Origin: Dickeya oryzae | Lineage (GTDB): Bacteria > Pseudomonadota > Gammaproteobacteria > Enterobacterales > Enterobacteriaceae | Direction of reading: 5' to 3' | Assembly: GCF_009372235.1 (NCBI RefSeq) | Contig: NZ_SULL01000021.1 | Span: 1 to 64,000 of the forward strand | Length of the DNA stretch: 64,000 bases | In this document: one piece after another, positions 60,728 to 64,000 of the stretch | Layout of the letters: each line of letters starts with the position of its first letter | Numbering within the stretch: the first letter of the stretch is position 1 | Translations under genes and position numbers: made by a program | Notes under the pieces: generated by a model | The model's input: only the letters and a program-made list of their open reading frames with translations | Databases searched by the model: none | What the model was told of the DNA's origin: nothing

Positions 60728-61801
60728 CTATTTACCAGTATACTCGAGTGTGTTGAACTCAGTGTTTGGCTGTTGGCTTATAAGCCACAAAGGTAAGTTC
60801 TTCCCCTTGTAACCTTCGGGTATGGTTATTGAAAGAGCATGTGGCTCCAGCATTGTATCGATGGAGGTTACCCGTCGCTCGTTTACCGTCAGCTCGTTGA
60901 ACGCTGTGGTAATCATAGAACTGAGATTACCGATGAAGTCGAAGCCATTTAGTTCACTATTATCTGGGTTTTTAGGTCTAAAGATATATCTTACGCTATG
61001 TAATTCTCCACTCTCTTCTAAAATTGCTTCTGCGTCACCGCAATCCCAATCTCCAAAGCGCATGAAATAAAACGCCATGTTTTTTTCGTGACTGTCATCT
61101 ACTTCATTACCATCGCAGTAGATTTTTACATCACCAATAATGAATTGTGCTTGATTATTATCGTCAATTGATGCGTCTTTATTTTTATCTGCTATAAGTT
61201 CGAAGACTAAATCTGGTTTTGTGCCAATCATCAAGTCGCCAAGCATACCCATATTATTATTTGCCAGTGAATGAATTAAGTTTGTTTCATATTTACGATC
61301 AAGTTCGATAAATGCACTTTTGGGGAGCATTGCCCAGCGGTTGATGCAACGATAGTAGATTGCATAATAGACAGGTATGCCATGAAGTTCACTGTACCTT
61401 TCAATTTTATCAATGTTTTCTTTATGTAGAAGGAATGAGGCTTGAGGCCTCGCTTGGTTGCAATTCTTTACTTCAACGAATATGGACGTGCCATCGTTAA
61501 GTATCAATTTATAATCAGGCGGTTGTATGTCAGCATCGGCAGCGAAGCCTTCTCCTGCATCCTCAGATTTGATGAATTTACAGCCACCGAGTCCAGCGGC
61601 AAGGTTCCCAAAGAGAGCTTCAACTCTTTTACCATGAACAAGCATTTCATTACTTTGTGATGTCTTTAATAACTCTCCAAAGCTTGTCATAAATGCGTCA
61701 AAATCTTCTTGAACGTGTAGCTTGTAACCTCGCCCACGGCTTAGTTCTGAATAGATCTCAAGGGGTGCATATTTTTCAGGATTTCTTTGTATACGTTTCA
61801 T
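60728..61801 (-). CDS. Protein of unknown function with PD-(D/E)XK nuclease signature
   Basis: 357 residues. No family was recognised. A nuclease-type core is visible: Glu61 in KRVEALFGNL, then PPDYKLILNDGTSIFVEVKN with Asp96, Glu110 and Lys112, the spacing of PD-(D/E)XK enzymes. The C-terminal half has an acidic middle (DKNKDASIDDNN) and no visible transmembrane or HTH segment. It has no methyltransferase partner, so it is not an ordinary restriction enzyme. Its place beside an AbiE-type pair in an AT-rich island suggests a defence role, which is inference. Confidence 0.6.
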   Translation of the reverse strand: MKRIQRNPEKYAPLEIYSELSRGRGYKLHVQEDFDAFMTSFGELLKTSQSNEMLVHGKRVEALFGNLAAGLGGCKFIKSEDAGEGFAADADIQPPDYKLILNDGTSIFVEVKNCNQARPQASFLLHKENIDKIERYSELHGIPVYYAIYYRCINRWAMLPKSAFIELDRKYETNLIHSLANNNMGMLGDLMIGTKPDLVFELIADKNKDASIDDNNQAQFIIGDVKIYCDGNEVDDSHEKNMAFYFMRFGDWDCGDAEAILEESGELHSVRYIFRPKNPDNSELNGFDFIGNLSSMITTAFNELTVNERRVTSIDTMLEPHALSITIPEGYKGKNLPLWLISQQPNTEFNTLEYTGK

Positions 61802-61820
61802 TTTAAAAATCTTTTTTAGA

Positions 61821-62069
61821 TTAGAGGTGTGAACTTACACCCCGACATAAGACGAATCCAGTGTAGATATAACTGTCCCAACATCTGTTTTTGGTAAAAA
61901 GCCGCCCATCACCCCAGGCATAGCCCTGAGCCACAAAGTAGCTCAAATCTGAGCCAATACACATAAGATGTTCTTCGCCCACTACCTGCCTATCTATTAA
62001 ATCAACCCACCTCACCACCTGTCCTTTTTCCTTCACTATTTCGTCATCCACGCTTCGCCAGCCTGTCAC
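61821..62069 (-). CDS. Small hypothetical protein, 82 residues
   Basis: No family recognised. The frame is Trp/Tyr/Cys-rich (GYAWGDGRLFTKNRCWDSYIY) and ends 20 bp upstream of the nuclease-like gene on the same strand, which fits co-transcription. It could also be a gene fragment. Confidence 0.3.
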   Translation of the reverse strand: MTGWRSVDDEIVKEKGQVVRWVDLIDRQVVGEEHLMCIGSDLSYFVAQGYAWGDGRLFTKNRCWDSYIYTGFVLCRGVSSHL

Positions 62070-62215
62070 ACAGTGTTGTCAACATAATCCCCAATTTCCC
62101 TGACTAAGACGTCAACTCTGTCGATAGCTGGCTGCATTCCGGCTCGGTATCGGGGTTAAGCAAAATCCGTGTGCCAGTTGGGATGCGGAGTTGAACCTGC
62201 GAGCAGGAGTTTTTT

Positions 62216-62935
62216 ATGGACAGGTTATCTAGACATCCTACCACTGTGTATCAGGCCATCGCCGCCCGGCTGGAAGAAGAGCTGCGCACGGTGTATCGCT
62301 GCGGTGACTATCTGCCGTCCGAACAGCAACTGGCGGCACGTTATGACGTCAATCGCCATACGCTGCGTCGGGCGGTGGATGAACTGGTCAATAAAGGGCT
62401 GGTTCAGCGTCGGCGTGGCATCGGCATTCTGGTGCTGATGCGTCCTTATGATTACCCGTTACACGCGCAAACACGTTTTAGCCAGAACCTGCTGGAGCAG
62501 GGCAGTCATCCCACCAGCGAACGGTTGCTGGCGGTGTTGCGACCGGCTAATGCATCCGTGGCGGCGGCGCTGGGGCGGGAAGAGGGCGATGAGGTGATTC
62601 ACCTGCGAACCCTGCGCCGGGTTAACGGCGTACCGGTATCACTGATCGATCACTACCTGCCGAATCTCGACTGGTGGCCCGTGCTACAGCGTTTCACCAG
62701 CGGTTCACTGCACGAGTTTCTGGCGCGTGAGCTACAGCAGTCACTCACCCGCCGTCAAACCCGCATCAGCGCCCGGGCATCACAGGCGAAAGAGGCGCAA
62801 CTGCTGGAAGTGGCGCCGCAAACCCCGTTGATGTGTATCCGCACGCTCAATACCTGTAACGGCAGCGACCGGGTGGCGGAGTATTCCGTCAGTCTGGCAC
62901 GCGCTGACATGATCGAATTGACCATGGAGCACTGA
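62216..62935 (+). CDS. phnF: PhnF, GntR/UTRA regulator of phosphonate use
   Basis: 239 residues, against 241 in E. coli. N-terminal GntR winged helix (CGDYLPSEQQLAARYDVNRHTLRRAVDELVNKGLVQRRRGIGI) and C-terminal UTRA effector domain (HLRTLRRVNGVPVSLIDHYLP). Its stop abuts the phnG start. It is the first gene seen of the carbon-phosphorus lyase operon. The 145 bp upstream hold the promoter; no convincing Pho box was seen. Confidence 0.93.
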   Translation: MDRLSRHPTTVYQAIAARLEEELRTVYRCGDYLPSEQQLAARYDVNRHTLRRAVDELVNKGLVQRRRGIGILVLMRPYDYPLHAQTRFSQNLLEQGSHPTSERLLAVLRPANASVAAALGREEGDEVIHLRTLRRVNGVPVSLIDHYLPNLDWWPVLQRFTSGSLHEFLARELQQSLTRRQTRISARASQAKEAQLLEVAPQTPLMCIRTLNTCNGSDRVAEYSVSLARADMIELTMEH

Positions 62936-63385
62936 ATGACAACCCAAAACCCACGGCAGCGCTGGCTGTCGGTACTGGCGCACAGCGATGTGGAGCAACT
63001 GCAGCAGCACTGGTTGTCGCTGGCATTGCAGCCGTCCTGGCAGTTGCTACGCGCACCCGAAATCGGTTTAACCCGCTTGCAGGCGCGCATGGGCGCAACC
63101 GGCAATCGCTTCGTGCTGGGCGATGTCACCGTCACGCGGGCGGTGGTCCGGCTGGATGACGGTACCTGTGGCTACAGCTATGTGATGGGGCGTAATAAAC
63201 CCCATGCCGAACTCTGCGCATTGATTGATGGCTTGCTGCAACAGCAAGGTACCCAAAGCGCGCTTTACCAACAACTGATCGTGCCGCTGGCGGCGACCCA
63301 TGACGAGTTGCGTCAGCAACGTGCACGGGAAATTGCCAGCAGCAAGGTCGATTTCTTTACGCTGGTGCGGGGAGATAACGCATGA
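62936..63385 (+). CDS. phnG: PhnG, carbon-phosphorus lyase core subunit
   Basis: 149 residues, against 150 in E. coli. Recognised by RQRWLSVLAHS, APEIGLTRLQARMGATGNRF, LGDVTVTRAVVRLDDGTCGYSYVMGR and the ending KVDFFTLVRG. Part of the PhnG2H2I2J2 core that attaches the phosphonate to ATP. It overlaps phnH by 4 bp (ATGA). Confidence 0.95.
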   Translation: MTTQNPRQRWLSVLAHSDVEQLQQHWLSLALQPSWQLLRAPEIGLTRLQARMGATGNRFVLGDVTVTRAVVRLDDGTCGYSYVMGRNKPHAELCALIDGLLQQQGTQSALYQQLIVPLAATHDELRQQRAREIASSKVDFFTLVRGDNA

Positions 63386-63957
63386 CGTTACTGGCAGGTT
63401 TTTCCCATCCGTGGCGCGATGCGCAGTACGCCTTTCGCCGCATATTAAAAGCGATGAGCGAACCGGGCGTGGTGGTATCGCTGGATCATGACAACGGTTG
63501 GGACGGTTTATCGTCTTCCGCTACCGCCGTGGTCTTGACGCTGATGGACCGTGAAACACCGCTCTGGCTGGATCCCGCGTTATCGCAAGAGGTGCTGTTG
63601 TCTAACCTGCGGTTTCACACCGGGGTGAAACTGGTCGAGCGTGAGGCTGCTGCCTTCGCCCTGCTGCCGGTTAGCCGGGAACTGTCACTGGCGGGGTTTG
63701 CGGCCGGTGATGAAATGGCACCAGAAAACAGCACGACGCTGGTGCTGGAAGTGCCGGCGCTGGGTGGCGGTCGGGCATTACGCCTGAGCGGGCCGGGTAT
63801 TGCCGAAGCGCGGATGATCGCGCCGCAGTTACCCGCCAGTGTGCTGGATTACCTCGAACAGCGCCCGCATGCGTTCCCCGCCGGGCTGGACTTTCTGTTT
63901 ACCTGCGGCAACGCGCTGATGGCGTTGCCGCGTACCACGCATGTGGAGGTGTGCTGA
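63382..63957 (+). CDS. phnH: PhnH, carbon-phosphorus lyase core subunit
   Basis: 191 residues. Recognised by GFSHPWRDAQYAFRRILKAMSEPG, LMDRETPLWLDP, LRFHTGVKLVERE and FPAGLDFLFTCG. It dimerises in the core complex at the PhnG-PhnI interface. It overlaps phnI by 1 bp (TGATG). Confidence 0.95.
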   Translation: MTLLAGFSHPWRDAQYAFRRILKAMSEPGVVVSLDHDNGWDGLSSSATAVVLTLMDRETPLWLDPALSQEVLLSNLRFHTGVKLVEREAAAFALLPVSRELSLAGFAAGDEMAPENSTTLVLEVPALGGGRALRLSGPGIAEARMIAPQLPASVLDYLEQRPHAFPAGLDFLFTCGNALMALPRTTHVEVC

Positions 63958-64000
63958 TGTATGTCGCGGTGAAAGGGGGCGAGAAAGCCATTGAGGCCGC
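63957..64000 (+). CDS. phnI: PhnI, 5' end only (cut by the right edge)
   Basis: Begins MYVAVKGGEKAIEA, the standard PhnI N-terminus. With PhnG, PhnH and PhnL it forms the alpha-D-ribose-1-phosphonate-triphosphate synthase; the rest lies outside the window. Confidence 0.93.
   Translation, partial: MYVAVKGGEKAIEA

Noticed and set aside
62066..62088. Possible Pho box upstream of phnF (CTGTCAC...TTGTCAAC)
   Set aside because: The two TGTCA words are 13 bp apart; a Pho box needs an 11-bp period, and flanking bases do not fit.

Overview
The window looks like chromosome of a soft-rot Enterobacterales, most probably Dickeya or a close Pectobacteriaceae relative. The reasons are enterobacterial homologues of lacZ/lacI, fdhF, hydN, hyf, dcuB, gltP, cbl, patA and phn, a non-E. 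coli gene order, a selenium-free formate hydrogenlyase-2 locus of the kind known from Pectobacterium, and a chromosomal ccdAB. The species call is inference from gene content only.

Layout. (1) 1-8057, minus: the 5' part of a giant NRPS gene that runs off the left edge. Its order is C-A(Ser)-T-[E/C]-A(Asn)-T-[E/C]-, with a very similar module repeated at a 3360-bp offset. (2) 8058-12195: an AT-rich accessory stretch with two decayed left ends of one IS481-like element around a TetR/SmvA-type efflux pair and a GNAT gene. (3) 12196-15339: a 2-oxoglutarate amino-acid hydroxylase gene, an RhtB/LysE exporter gene and a ThrH-like phosphatase gene, all minus strand, with a divergent LysR regulator gene. 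(4) ccdAB, tRNA-Asn, then lacI and lacZ with a promoter-operator close to that of E. coli and no lacY. (5) Amino-acid racemase, HypT-like LysR regulator and a DAACS symporter.

(6) 25038-43481: formate hydrogenlyase-2. It comprises an FhlA/HyfR activator (+), fdhF-hydN (-), hyfABCDEFGHIJ plus the maturation protease hycI (-), and a dedicated hypC (+). Three near-consensus sigma-54 promoters (hydN, hyfA, hypC) and a shared 15-mer upstream of hydN and between hyfA and hypC tie these units to the activator. FdhF carries Cys at the position of E. coli Sec140. A small toxin-antitoxin-like pair (DUF4160 / DUF2442-HTH) with a perfect 20-bp palindrome sits between hydN and hycI.

(7) 43524-56083: FkbM methyltransferase, Cbl, GltP, a Gfo/Idh/MocA oxidoreductase, DcuB, an ERIC-like repeat carrying a row of seven small perfect hairpins, PaiB, the putrescine degradation genes patD and patA, and another RhtB exporter. 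(8) 56243-62069: an AT-richer accessory island with a DUF3916 gene, an IS110 element with a candidate bridge-RNA region, a 173-bp MITE-like element, an AbiE-type toxin-antitoxin pair and an orphan protein with a PD-(D/E)XK nuclease signature. (9) 62216-64000: the start of the phosphonate operon phnFGHI, cut by the right edge.
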